Assembly: GCF_001444505.1 (NCBI RefSeq)
Contig: NZ_LNDJ01000063.1
Location: 1 to 64,000 of the forward strand
DNA from: Psychrobacter piscatorii
Lineage (GTDB): Bacteria; Pseudomonadota; Gammaproteobacteria; Pseudomonadales; Moraxellaceae
Reading direction: 5' to 3'
DNA: 64,000 nucleotides
Part shown: in pieces, positions 29,464-37,114 of the stretch
How positions within the stretch are numbered: position 1 is the first letter of the stretch
Layout: each line of letters opens with the position of its first letter
Notes under the pieces: model-generated
Told to the model about the DNA's origin: nothing
The model's database searches: none
Seen by the model: the letters and a program-made list of their open reading frames with translations, nothing else
Program-made: the position numbers and the translations under genes

Positions 29464-30177
29464 ATGAGTTTATTAGGGAATTTAGTGAGCCAAGTGGCCC
29501 GTAGTGCGATGAATCCAGAAGATGCTCAACGCCATCCAGTGAATCAGCGTATCAATCCACGTCGTACAGGTGGCTTAGGGGATATACTAGGCAGTGTGTT
29601 AGGCGGCAGCAACCAGACAGGTGGATACAATCCTCAGCAGTATGATCGCAAACCTGACAATGGTTTTGGTTTGGATGATATCATTGGTGGTCTGGCTGGT
29701 GGTAATCAGCGTGGTAGCGTCAGCTCAGGTGCTGGTGGACTGGGCGATATTTTAGGCAGTGTATTAGGGGGTCAGCGTAGCAATAGTGGTTTTGGCGGTA
29801 AGGGGATGCTTATCGCTGTCCTTATGCCAATGGTATTGAGCTGGATTAAGCGTAATGGCGGTATCGGTGGTGCGCTATCAAAAATCACTGGCATGGGCCA
29901 TGGCGACCAAGCACGCTCCTGGATGAGTACCAATGAAATCAATGACAATCTAGACCCAAGTGAGATAAATCAGCTGTTTGATGAGCGTGAGATTCAGCAA
30001 GTAGCAGCCAGTACAGGTGCGAATGAAACAGAAGTGCGTCAAGGCTTGGCTGAATTACTGCCCGAGGTGATGAACCAGCTAACGCCCAATGGTAATTTAG
30101 ATAATGAAGCGGAAGCTAATGAAGAGATTGATCAAATTATCGGCCAGTTATCCAACCGTCTAGGCACTTTACGATAA
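29464..30177 (+). CDS. YidB-family (DUF937) protein with internal repeat
   Basis: A 237-residue protein. The first half is Gly/Gln-rich and has two copies of the element GGLGDILGSVLGG (near residues 36 and 91), with a third partial GLDDIIGGLAGG between. The C-terminal ~100 residues (SWMSTNEINDNLDPSEINQLF, then ASTGANETEVRQGLAELLPEVMNQLTPNG) form the DUF937 domain. Function is unknown. The start is MSLLGNLVSQV, as in the family, with GAGGAAGAG upstream of the ATG. It ends at a clear terminator. Confidence 0.82.
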   Translation: MSLLGNLVSQVARSAMNPEDAQRHPVNQRINPRRTGGLGDILGSVLGGSNQTGGYNPQQYDRKPDNGFGLDDIIGGLAGGNQRGSVSSGAGGLGDILGSVLGGQRSNSGFGGKGMLIAVLMPMVLSWIKRNGGIGGALSKITGMGHGDQARSWMSTNEINDNLDPSEINQLFDEREIQQVAASTGANETEVRQGLAELLPEVMNQLTPNGNLDNEAEANEEIDQIIGQLSNRLGTLR

Positions 30178-30255
30178 TGGCCCCATGTTTGTGTTATAGC
30201 TACCTTTAACTGTGTAGTCTGCCGCTACTTCTTACGCAGGCAGCAGATAGCGGCC

Positions 30256-30288
30256 AAAAGAGCACGTTTGTATAGCGTGCTCTTTTTT
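30256..30288 (+). terminator. Rho-independent terminator after the YidB-family gene
   Basis: Stem AAAAGAGCACG / CGTGCTCTTTT with loop TTTGTATAG and a T6 tail. Confidence 0.9.
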
Positions 30289-30407
30289 ATTGTGAGGACT
30301 TCAATAATACATACTACATAGATATGTTAAAAATGGTGAACAAATGCGCAACGGTGCTGGTAATCTTATAAGATGAGGGTATCAGCCACTGCATAGGATA
30401 CTGACGC

Positions 30408-31865
30408 ATGCCCTTTAAGCCGATCCAAGCCGCTATTGCCATCGTCGTAGGTCTTATCATCTGGTTTGTCATTCCTGTACCGACGGGCGTCACCGCTGAC
30501 GCATGGCACATGCTGGCTTTATTTATCGCCACCATCGTTGCCATTATTGGTAAAGTACTACCCATCGGGGCGATAGCGGTCATCGCCGTGACGCTCGTGG
30601 CTTTGACGGGTGTGACCAGTGACAGCCCAAAACAAGCCATCAATGATGCGCTCTCTAGCTATTCAAGCCCGCTGATATGGTTGATTGGTATCGCAGTGAT
30701 GATATCGCGCGGCCTTATCAAAACCGGTCTTGGTCGCCGCATTGCTTATTATTTTATTTCTATCTTTGGCAAAAAAACCATCGGAGTCGCATACTCATTG
30801 ACGGCGGCTGAGCTGATGATAGCGCCTATCACGCCGTCGAATACCGCGCGTGGTGGCGGTATTATTCATCCTATTATGAAATCTATCGCCCAAAGCTTTC
30901 ATTCAACGCCAGAGGAAGGCACGCAAAATAAAATTGGTCGCTATCTGGCAATGGTCAATTACCACGCCAATCCGATTACCTCAGGGATGTTTATCACCGC
31001 GACTGCGCCCAACCCTTTAGTGGTAGACCTGGTAAATAAAGCCACAGACGGCAACATTCAGCTGTCGTGGACAACGTGGGCAGTGGCGATGTTCGTGCCG
31101 GGCATTCTGTGCTTGGTGGTGATGCCCTTGGTGATTTATCTGATCTATCCACCTGATGTCAAAGTCACGCCCGACGCTAAAGGTTTTGCAAAAGACAACT
31201 TGGCAGACATGGGTAGCATCAGCCGCCAAGAAAAAATCATGCTCGGTGTGTTTGGCCTGATGCTACTACTCTGGGCCAATATCCCAGCGCTGCTATTGGG
31301 TGAGCAATACAGCGTCGATGCCACTACGACAGCTTTTATCGGTCTGACGACTTTGATATTGACTGGGGTGCTAACGTGGGAGGATATTCTCAAAGAAAAA
31401 TCTGCTTGGGATACCATCATCTGGTTTGGTGCCTTGATTATGATGGCCGCTTATCTGAATGAGCTTGGCTTGATTCGCTGGTTTTCTGACAATATCGAAG
31501 CGATGATTGGTACGACGGGTCTGGGCTGGGTAGGTGCCGTGGCGATTTTGACGCTGGTGTATTTGTACATTCATTACTTCTTTGCAAGTACGACTGCGCA
31601 TATCACCGCTTTATTTGCCGCCTTTTATGTCGTCGGGCTGAGCTTAGGAGCGCCGCCCATGCTATATGCGCTGATTTTGGCAGCAGCGGGCAACATCATG
31701 ATGACCCTCACTCATTATGCGACCGGCACCGCCCCCGTCATCTTTAACTCAGGGTATGTGACCTTAAAAGAGTGGTGGGGCATCGGCGCTATCATGAGTG
31801 TGGTCAATCTGGTGATTTGGATAGGGGCAGGTATGATATGGTGGAAAGTGCTTGGCTATTATTAA
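30408..31865 (+). CDS. DASS-family sodium/anion symporter
   Basis: A 485-residue inner-membrane protein of the divalent anion:sodium symporter family (SLC13-like), taking up di- or tricarboxylates or sulfate. About eleven hydrophobic segments are visible. Family-like substrate-site text includes TPSNTARGGGIIHPIMKS near residue 144 and ASTTAHITALFAAFYVV near 391, the paired S-N-T / S-T-T loops. Substrate cannot be chosen from sequence; citrate, succinate or oxoglutarate are usual. A weak hairpin (31886-31918) lies at its end. Confidence 0.85.
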   Translation: MPFKPIQAAIAIVVGLIIWFVIPVPTGVTADAWHMLALFIATIVAIIGKVLPIGAIAVIAVTLVALTGVTSDSPKQAINDALSSYSSPLIWLIGIAVMISRGLIKTGLGRRIAYYFISIFGKKTIGVAYSLTAAELMIAPITPSNTARGGGIIHPIMKSIAQSFHSTPEEGTQNKIGRYLAMVNYHANPITSGMFITATAPNPLVVDLVNKATDGNIQLSWTTWAVAMFVPGILCLVVMPLVIYLIYPPDVKVTPDAKGFAKDNLADMGSISRQEKIMLGVFGLMLLLWANIPALLLGEQYSVDATTTAFIGLTTLILTGVLTWEDILKEKSAWDTIIWFGALIMMAAYLNELGLIRWFSDNIEAMIGTTGLGWVGAVAILTLVYLYIHYFFASTTAHITALFAAFYVVGLSLGAPPMLYALILAAAGNIMMTLTHYATGTAPVIFNSGYVTLKEWWGIGAIMSVVNLVIWIGAGMIWWKVLGYY

Positions 31866-31885
31866 TAGGTATCTGAGTGTTAGAA

Positions 31886-31918
31886 TTAGATGAGTCACGG
31901 TTAAAAGCGCTCATCTAA
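31886..31918. terminator. Weak hairpin between the DASS gene and recX
   Basis: 9-bp stem TTAGATGAG / CTCATCTAA with a 15-base loop, overlapping the last codons of recX. No T-run, so termination is uncertain. Confidence 0.4.
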
Positions 31919-32983
31919 CGTTTCCACGGTGTAGTTGAGCGCAGCGAAACAGATGTCCGTTTTAAAGCCGCGATACTGCAAAAATCGCAGCTGCTTAGCT
32001 TTTTCTTTTTGCTCCACTGGTATAGTGTCACCATACTTCTTAGTGCGAGCCTCTACCGCTAGTTTGAGCCAATCAACCCCTTCAACCAAGCTGTCATTAG
32101 GATCAACGAACTCGCGAAACTCTTCAGACTCACTATTTGCCATATCAATCAATTCATCGATGTTACTTGGCATCGCGATTTTTTTGCGATAGAACTCTTG
32201 CTTGATACGCCCGCGTCCCCGACCTTTACGGATATTCTCACGTATCAGCATAATGGTGGTGCGGTAGTCACTTTGATAGCCTTTTTCCTCAAACTCATCA
32301 AGTAGGGCATCGATTTTTTCTGGGTCTTGTTCTTTATCGATTAGCTTTTGCTTGAGCTCAGCCTTGCCGTATTCGCGCCGTGACAAGTAATAGAAGGCAA
32401 GCCAACGTAGTCGGCTTTCAGCTTTAATGGCATCGATTTCTGCTTGTTTTTGTTCAGGGGTGCGCAAATAAGCTTTAAGAGCAGCTGGTATATTATCGTT
32501 TTGGTTTTCTACTGCACTATCATCAAATGATGGACGTTCACTTCCGCATTCTGATTGCTCAAACGAGGGGGCATAGTTGTCGTTTTCAGCTATGTCATTC
32601 TCTGCATCACCACTATGTACGCTGTTCTTGACCTCGGCCAGCATCTCTTTGATGGTTTGTGCTTCAGGTGGCTGATAAGCAGGTGTATCGCTTGGCTCAG
32701 CGGTGAAGTTAGCAGCTGGATGAAAGTGTTTTTTACGTTTTTTGGATTTAGAGTTTTTTTTTATCTTAGCAGAAGATTCTTCAAAATATGATGTGTCAAC
32801 AGTAGGCTCACTAGTGCTTGAATGATCTTGATCTGGGTCTTTAGAAAGCTTGCTAGATTTACCTGATTTGTTAGATGTGTTTTGATAGGAGTGTTTAGTA
32901 GGTTTTTTTCGTTTGCTATCAACAGAACTAGCTGAGCCGGTTTCCGACTCAGCTAGGATGTCAGCCAATGTTTTAATTTTCAT
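31901..32983 (-). CDS. recX: RecX regulatory protein with long disordered N-terminal extension
   Basis: RecX binds RecA filaments and modulates recombinase activity. The three-helix repeat core starts near residue 190 (RLRWLAFYYLSRREYGKAELKQKL) and runs through DEFEEKGYQSDYRTTIMLI and the C-terminal KQLRFLQYRGFKTDICFAAL. That core of about 170 residues is the normal RecX. The first ~190 residues are Ser, Lys, Glu and Asp rich with no predicted fold, an unusual addition. Two similar short segments occur in it: TLADILAE (residues 5-12) and TIKEMLAE (110-117). It is adjacent to recA, as is usual, 52 bases apart. Confidence 0.92.
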   Translation of the reverse strand: MKIKTLADILAESETGSASSVDSKRKKPTKHSYQNTSNKSGKSSKLSKDPDQDHSSTSEPTVDTSYFEESSAKIKKNSKSKKRKKHFHPAANFTAEPSDTPAYQPPEAQTIKEMLAEVKNSVHSGDAENDIAENDNYAPSFEQSECGSERPSFDDSAVENQNDNIPAALKAYLRTPEQKQAEIDAIKAESRLRWLAFYYLSRREYGKAELKQKLIDKEQDPEKIDALLDEFEEKGYQSDYRTTIMLIRENIRKGRGRGRIKQEFYRKKIAMPSNIDELIDMANSESEEFREFVDPNDSLVEGVDWLKLAVEARTKKYGDTIPVEQKEKAKQLRFLQYRGFKTDICFAALNYTVETLDERF

Positions 32984-33035
32984 AATAAGTCATGATTATT
33001 TATAGCGGTCACTGATGATGGTTACTAGTGAACCA

Positions 33036-34088
33036 TTATTGTACAGAGTCAGGTGCCAGTTCTACATCGTCAGTTTCAGGCGCTTTGCTATCTTTTTTCT
33101 TACCAAGCTTTTCATCACGAATTTTATCTTCGATCTCTTTGGCAATAGCAGGGTTTTCTTTTAAGAACAGGACAGAATTGGCTTTACCTTGACCGATTTT
33201 TTCATCGCCATAGCTGTACCATGAACCTGCCTTACCAACCGCGCCAATCTCGACGCCCAAGTCAATCACTTCAGCCAAATGGTTGGTACCTTCGCCATAA
33301 GTAATCTCAAACTCAGCTTGGCGGAAAGGTGGTGCCATTTTGTTTTTGATAACTTTGACACGAGTTTGGTTACCGATGATTTCATCGCCATTTTTGACCG
33401 CACCAATGCGGCGAATGTCCATACGTACAGAGGCGTAGAATTTGAGGGCATTACCACCAGTTGTAGTCTCTGGGCTACCAAACATAACACCGATTTTCAT
33501 ACGAATCTGGTTAATAAACACAACCATACAATTAGAGCGTTTAGCATTACCAGTAATCTTACGTAGCGCTTGGCTCATCAGACGCGCTTGCAGACCCATG
33601 TGTGAGTCACCCATCTCGCCTTCAATTTCTGCACGCGGAGTCAAGGCAGCAACCGAGTCGATAACGATCATATCAATCGCGCCTGAACGCACGAGCATGT
33701 CAGTAATTTCAAGCGCTTGCTCACCGTTATCAGGCTGTGACAGTAATAAGTCATCGGTATTGACGCCTAGCTTGCGTGCATACACAGGGTCAAGCGCATG
33801 CTCAGCATCGATAAATGCACAGGTGCCGCCTTGTTTTTGACACTCCGCGATTGCTTGCAAGGTCATTGTGGTTTTACCTGAGCTCTCAGGGCCGTAGATC
33901 TCGATGATACGACCCTTCGGCAATCCACCAATACCAAGTGCGATATCTAGACCAAGAGAACCTGTTGAGACCACATCGGCATCAAGAATGGCTGAATCAT
34001 CACCCAGATGCATGATGGTATTTTTACCAAACTGCTTTTCAATTTGACCTAATGCCGCTTTGAGGGCTTTGGCTTTATTGTCGTCCAT
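33036..34088 (-). CDS. recA: Recombinase RecA
   Basis: The DNA-strand-exchange ATPase central to recombination and SOS signalling. From the ATG at 34088 (AAGGA seven bases upstream) the protein has 350 residues. Walker A GPESSGKT is at 66-73; family blocks [35 protein letters not shown] (loop L2 region follows) and the acidic C-terminus are present. A longer in-frame reading to 34193 adds 35 unrelated residues and crosses the promoter, so is rejected. recX lies downstream. Confidence 0.99.
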   Translation of the reverse strand: MDDNKAKALKAALGQIEKQFGKNTIMHLGDDSAILDADVVSTGSLGLDIALGIGGLPKGRIIEIYGPESSGKTTMTLQAIAECQKQGGTCAFIDAEHALDPVYARKLGVNTDDLLLSQPDNGEQALEITDMLVRSGAIDMIVIDSVAALTPRAEIEGEMGDSHMGLQARLMSQALRKITGNAKRSNCMVVFINQIRMKIGVMFGSPETTTGGNALKFYASVRMDIRRIGAVKNGDEIIGNQTRVKVIKNKMAPPFRQAEFEITYGEGTNHLAEVIDLGVEIGAVGKAGSWYSYGDEKIGQGKANSVLFLKENPAIAKEIEDKIRDEKLGKKKDSKAPETDDVELAPDSVQ

Positions 34089-34172
34089 ACTGGATTCCTT
34101 TTTTGATAATTGATTTGGTGCTATAGATAAAAGATTTATACGTCTAAGAGTGATAACTGGTGCATACTGAGC

Positions 34173-34208
34173 AGCGCTAATAAGATAAATCATATAGCTA
34201 TTAGCGCT
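34173..34208 (-). promoter_or_regulatory. Inverted repeat around the likely recA -10 (candidate operator)
   Basis: AGCGCTAATA (34173-34182) and its exact reverse complement TATTAGCGCT (34199-34208) are separated by 16 bases. On the minus strand the spacer holds TATGAT (34189-34194), with TTGTCA 15 bases upstream, a plausible if tight recA promoter. The dyad is unlike the gammaproteobacterial LexA box CTG-N10-CAG. See findings. Confidence 0.5.
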
Positions 34209-34567
34209 CTGACAACTGGCTTAAATACACAGGTTGTCATATGACTGCTATCAGTAGTAATATCGAGATATCGCTCTACTATACAGTAAAATTAAATAAC
34301 GAGAGAAGTAAAAATAAGTTCATAATCAATCACAGTTACAATAGCTTTTGAGCCAGATATTAACGACTAATAGCTATCTGAATCTCTGTAGTGCTATTGA
34401 TTCGATAGAGTAATTATAACAAAATCCAAGCGCTATATTGAGTCTTGGACGATGCTAAACGACACTGAATGTCGTACGATATAAGAGTGAGGATTCGCGA
34501 AGATAGCCATCTGTTCAAATGTGTTTTTGAACCTGATAACAGCTATGTTTGTCAATAGACTTATGAG

Positions 34568-34930
34568 TTGTCCACAGCAAATAATGTACTCATTTTTATT
34601 GGTTGTGAAACATTATAAACGGCTAAATTATTTTTGAAAATATTTAAAATAATTTTTTATGGCTTTATATTTAATATAAGTTATTGTTTTTAAATGATTT
34701 TTAAATTGTACAAAAAATGAACGATTTTACCTTATCCTTTAAGTTTCCTAGGTATATAGTTGTCAAGTAGTGACTTATACACAGGGTTATCCACAGCTTA
34801 TGGGGAGAACTCTCGAAGCCCTTATGGTATCTATGCTTGCGTGTATAGGTTATATATTGCAAGCTTCCAATATTGTGCGTTAAAGATGATTTCTCGTCGA
34901 CAAGCTATGCTCTAAGCGCTATGTTTCACA
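34568..34930. other. DnaA-box and AT-rich cluster (origin-like) between recA and trmB
   Basis: The ~900-base spacer contains perfect DnaA boxes TTATACACA (34775-34783) and TTATCCACA (34787-34795), three bases apart. One-mismatch boxes are TTGTCCACA (34568-34576), TGTGAAACA (34604-34612, reverse strand) and TGTTTCACA (34922-34930). Between the outer sets lies a nearly pure A/T tract (about 34623-34720) like a DNA-unwinding element. No gene is seen in 34209-35063. Whether it is oriC or a DnaA-titration/regulatory site cannot be settled from one window. Confidence 0.5.
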
Positions 34931-35063
34931 TAATTACAATTTGTGATTCTTCCACGTATTACCATACTATAGGGCTTTGAAGTCAAGAGTATGACGAGAT
35001 AAAAGCAACAAACGACCCGCCAAGCATATTTATTGCTGTGATAGCAAGCTTATAAACGGGCAT

Positions 35064-35093
35064 AAAAAAGCGGCTAAATAGAATAGCCGCTTT
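35064..35093 (-). terminator. Rho-independent terminator after trmB
   Basis: Stem AAAGCGGCTA / TAGCCGCTTT with loop AATAGAA; read on the minus strand it is followed by six T. Confidence 0.88.
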
Positions 35094-35124
35094 GTCAAAA
35101 TTATCGATAGCAAGATTGTGTTTG

Positions 35125-35964
35125 TTAGTCTTTGATATAGATCAAGTCCCAGACCCCGTGACCACGCTCAAGACCGCGGCGCTCAAACTTGGTCATTGGA
35201 CGAAAGTCAGGACGGTCGGTAAAGTTACCTGCGCCTGCTTTGTTGGTCAATCCAGCAAAACCATCCAATACCTCAACCATCCAAAATGCATAATGCTCCC
35301 AGTCAGTGGCTGTATGAAACCAGCCGCCTTGCTTTAGACTGCGCGTCACGATAGCCATACGCTCAGGACTGACGAAACGGCGTTTATAATGACGCTTCTT
35401 TTGCCATGGATCAGGGAAGTATAACTGAATACGATCAATGTGATTTTCTGGTAGTTGCTTCAGCAATTGAATAGCATCGCCATTGATGATTTTGACATTG
35501 CTCAAGTCTTGCGTTCCTGCCATATAAGCGCATTTACCAATACCTGGCTCGTGCACTTCGACACCGACGAAATTGCGCGCGGGCTCTGCGGCTGCCATCT
35601 CGATAAATGAGTCACCCAAACCAAAACCAATCTCTAAGGTCAGCGGTGCGTCAGAACCATTCGGGCTATCAGCGAACAGCGCTCGCAGGTTATCAATACC
35701 TGAAAGGTCGCCATCGCCGAAACTGTTATTGACCAGATACTCAGAAAACTCTGGAGCAGTGAGTGCTAGCTCGGCGTTTTTGTTCATGTGCGTGCGCCGC
35801 TTCATGAACGTATTAACGATGCGGATATGTTTGTCAGAGCTAGGTTCTATCTCTTGGCTAGCGCGTGTATCCGTATCGATAAGCGCACTAGTATTATTAG
35901 AGGTTTGCTCATCAGTAGTATCAAGGCTGTTGATGGTGTCATTGATATCAGAATGTTGACTCAT
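35125..35964 (-). CDS. trmB: tRNA (guanine-46-N7)-methyltransferase
   Basis: SAM-dependent m7G46 methylation in the tRNA variable loop. The SAM loop [15 protein letters not shown], the [13 protein letters not shown] segment, the [13 protein letters not shown] catalytic/tRNA motif and [11 protein letters not shown] are all present. The fold begins near residue 48; the first ~45 residues are acidic and Ser/Thr/Asn rich, an extension beyond the usual ~239 residues. No strong Shine-Dalgarno precedes the ATG at 35964; an internal ATG (MKRRTHM region) could be used instead. Confidence 0.94.
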   Translation of the reverse strand: MSQHSDINDTINSLDTTDEQTSNNTSALIDTDTRASQEIEPSSDKHIRIVNTFMKRRTHMNKNAELALTAPEFSEYLVNNSFGDGDLSGIDNLRALFADSPNGSDAPLTLEIGFGLGDSFIEMAAAEPARNFVGVEVHEPGIGKCAYMAGTQDLSNVKIINGDAIQLLKQLPENHIDRIQLYFPDPWQKKRHYKRRFVSPERMAIVTRSLKQGGWFHTATDWEHYAFWMVEVLDGFAGLTNKAGAGNFTDRPDFRPMTKFERRGLERGHGVWDLIYIKD

Positions 35965-36161
35965 AGGATTTGTAAGGCTTAATTAAGTGGGTGATGTTGG
36001 CTCATTATAAGTTAAATCCATACAACTGTGAACGTACAATCTTATTTTAGCGCGTTTGCTGCTCAGTTCTGTCCTTTCTCTATCCTAGATATGGGTTTTA
36101 GCGTTATCATAGTGTCATCGTTAAGAGATATTTTTTCTAAGAGTCAGTAGAGCGTATTGCC

Positions 36162-37091
36162 ATGTTATTTATTGAGACGGATTCACCGCCACCGTTTTAT
36201 CAAGAGTCATTAACACCTGCTAAGCGCAAGCAACTGGATCAATGGTTTATCGGTGATCGTACCCAGCGCTATTATCTCAAGCGCTTTGAGCAGTTTGATC
36301 AGCAAGGCTATCTGTCGCCAAAATGGCATTGGGCCGCATTTTTTATTACTTTTCCTTGGCTGTTATACCGTAAACGCTATATGGATGCCATCGTGTATAG
36401 CGTGGCAGGGTGGTCATTTATTCAGCTTAATGTCGCCATTGTGCTTGTTGCCTTTGAGTTTGTCGCGATGTCTTATGTGCCAGACGTTTATCAGATGGCC
36501 ACGCGTATCGGTATTGCTGCGATTATTTGGTTGTTTTGGTCTGCTATGGTGGCACGCTGGACAGATGCATATTATTACCGGATGGCGCGACGTGAGATTG
36601 CGGATGCGATTAACGATTATCCGCGAGATGAGGCGGCACAAAAAGCGCATTTGAAAAAAGAAGGTGGCGTCAGTTTATTTGGCTTAGCATTGGGGTTTGG
36701 TTTTTTCGCCTTTGCATTATTGGTCATTAAGGTGCAGTTTTTACCTATTATCGCCAAACCAAAAGAAAATGAAGTGCTATTTGATGCTTATGATATTGCC
36801 AAAAATGCCCAAAACCGCGTGGCGTTGATTTATCAGCAGACAGGGCGGTGTCCTGTAGATTTGCCACTCAGTACCGAGCAGCAGCAGGTACGTATGCATG
36901 TCGATAGTCAAGCGGCTGGTGTGCTAGAGACGGATTGCGCGGTGATTGCTACGATCCAGAACGTGACATTTCCAATCCGCTATCTGAACGAGCAGACATT
37001 GGTGTTTTATCATATACCAGACAGTGATAACTGGGATTGCACAAGCTCACTAAATAAAAAACAAGCCCCTAAAAACTGTCTATCTGACTAG
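36162..37091 (+). CDS. DUF2628 membrane protein with pilin-like C-terminal domain
   Basis: A 309-residue protein. Residues 50-135 form a DUF2628-type membrane region (LSPKWHWAAFFITFPWLLYRKRY and two further hydrophobic segments). A third membrane helix spans about 171-194. The tail from 208 resembles a type IV pilin body: DIAKNAQNRVALIYQQTGRCPVD after the helix, then a C-terminal WDCTSSLNKKQAPKNC with Cys 293 and 306 placed like the pilin disulfide loop. Function is unknown; the pilin resemblance is pattern-based. It is divergent from trmB. Confidence 0.7.
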   Translation: MLFIETDSPPPFYQESLTPAKRKQLDQWFIGDRTQRYYLKRFEQFDQQGYLSPKWHWAAFFITFPWLLYRKRYMDAIVYSVAGWSFIQLNVAIVLVAFEFVAMSYVPDVYQMATRIGIAAIIWLFWSAMVARWTDAYYYRMARREIADAINDYPRDEAAQKAHLKKEGGVSLFGLALGFGFFAFALLVIKVQFLPIIAKPKENEVLFDAYDIAKNAQNRVALIYQQTGRCPVDLPLSTEQQQVRMHVDSQAAGVLETDCAVIATIQNVTFPIRYLNEQTLVFYHIPDSDNWDCTSSLNKKQAPKNCLSD

Positions 37092-37096
37092 GGGCT
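37064..37096. terminator. Hairpin at the 3' end of the DUF2628 gene
   Basis: AGCCCCTA / TAGGGGCT stem with a 17-base loop overlapping the stop codon of the DUF2628 gene and close to the convergent Kef gene end. No strong T-run, so efficiency is uncertain. Confidence 0.4.
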
Positions 37097-37114
37097 ATAC
37101 CTATCTAGTTTTTG

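Noticed and set aside
34089-34193. Longer in-frame start for recA
   Set aside because: The added residues do not match RecA, they cross the likely promoter, and a good ribosome binding site precedes the ATG at 34088.
34194-34260. Possible LexA (SOS) box upstream of recA
   Set aside because: No CTG-N10-CAG match was found; the visible dyad is a different sequence.
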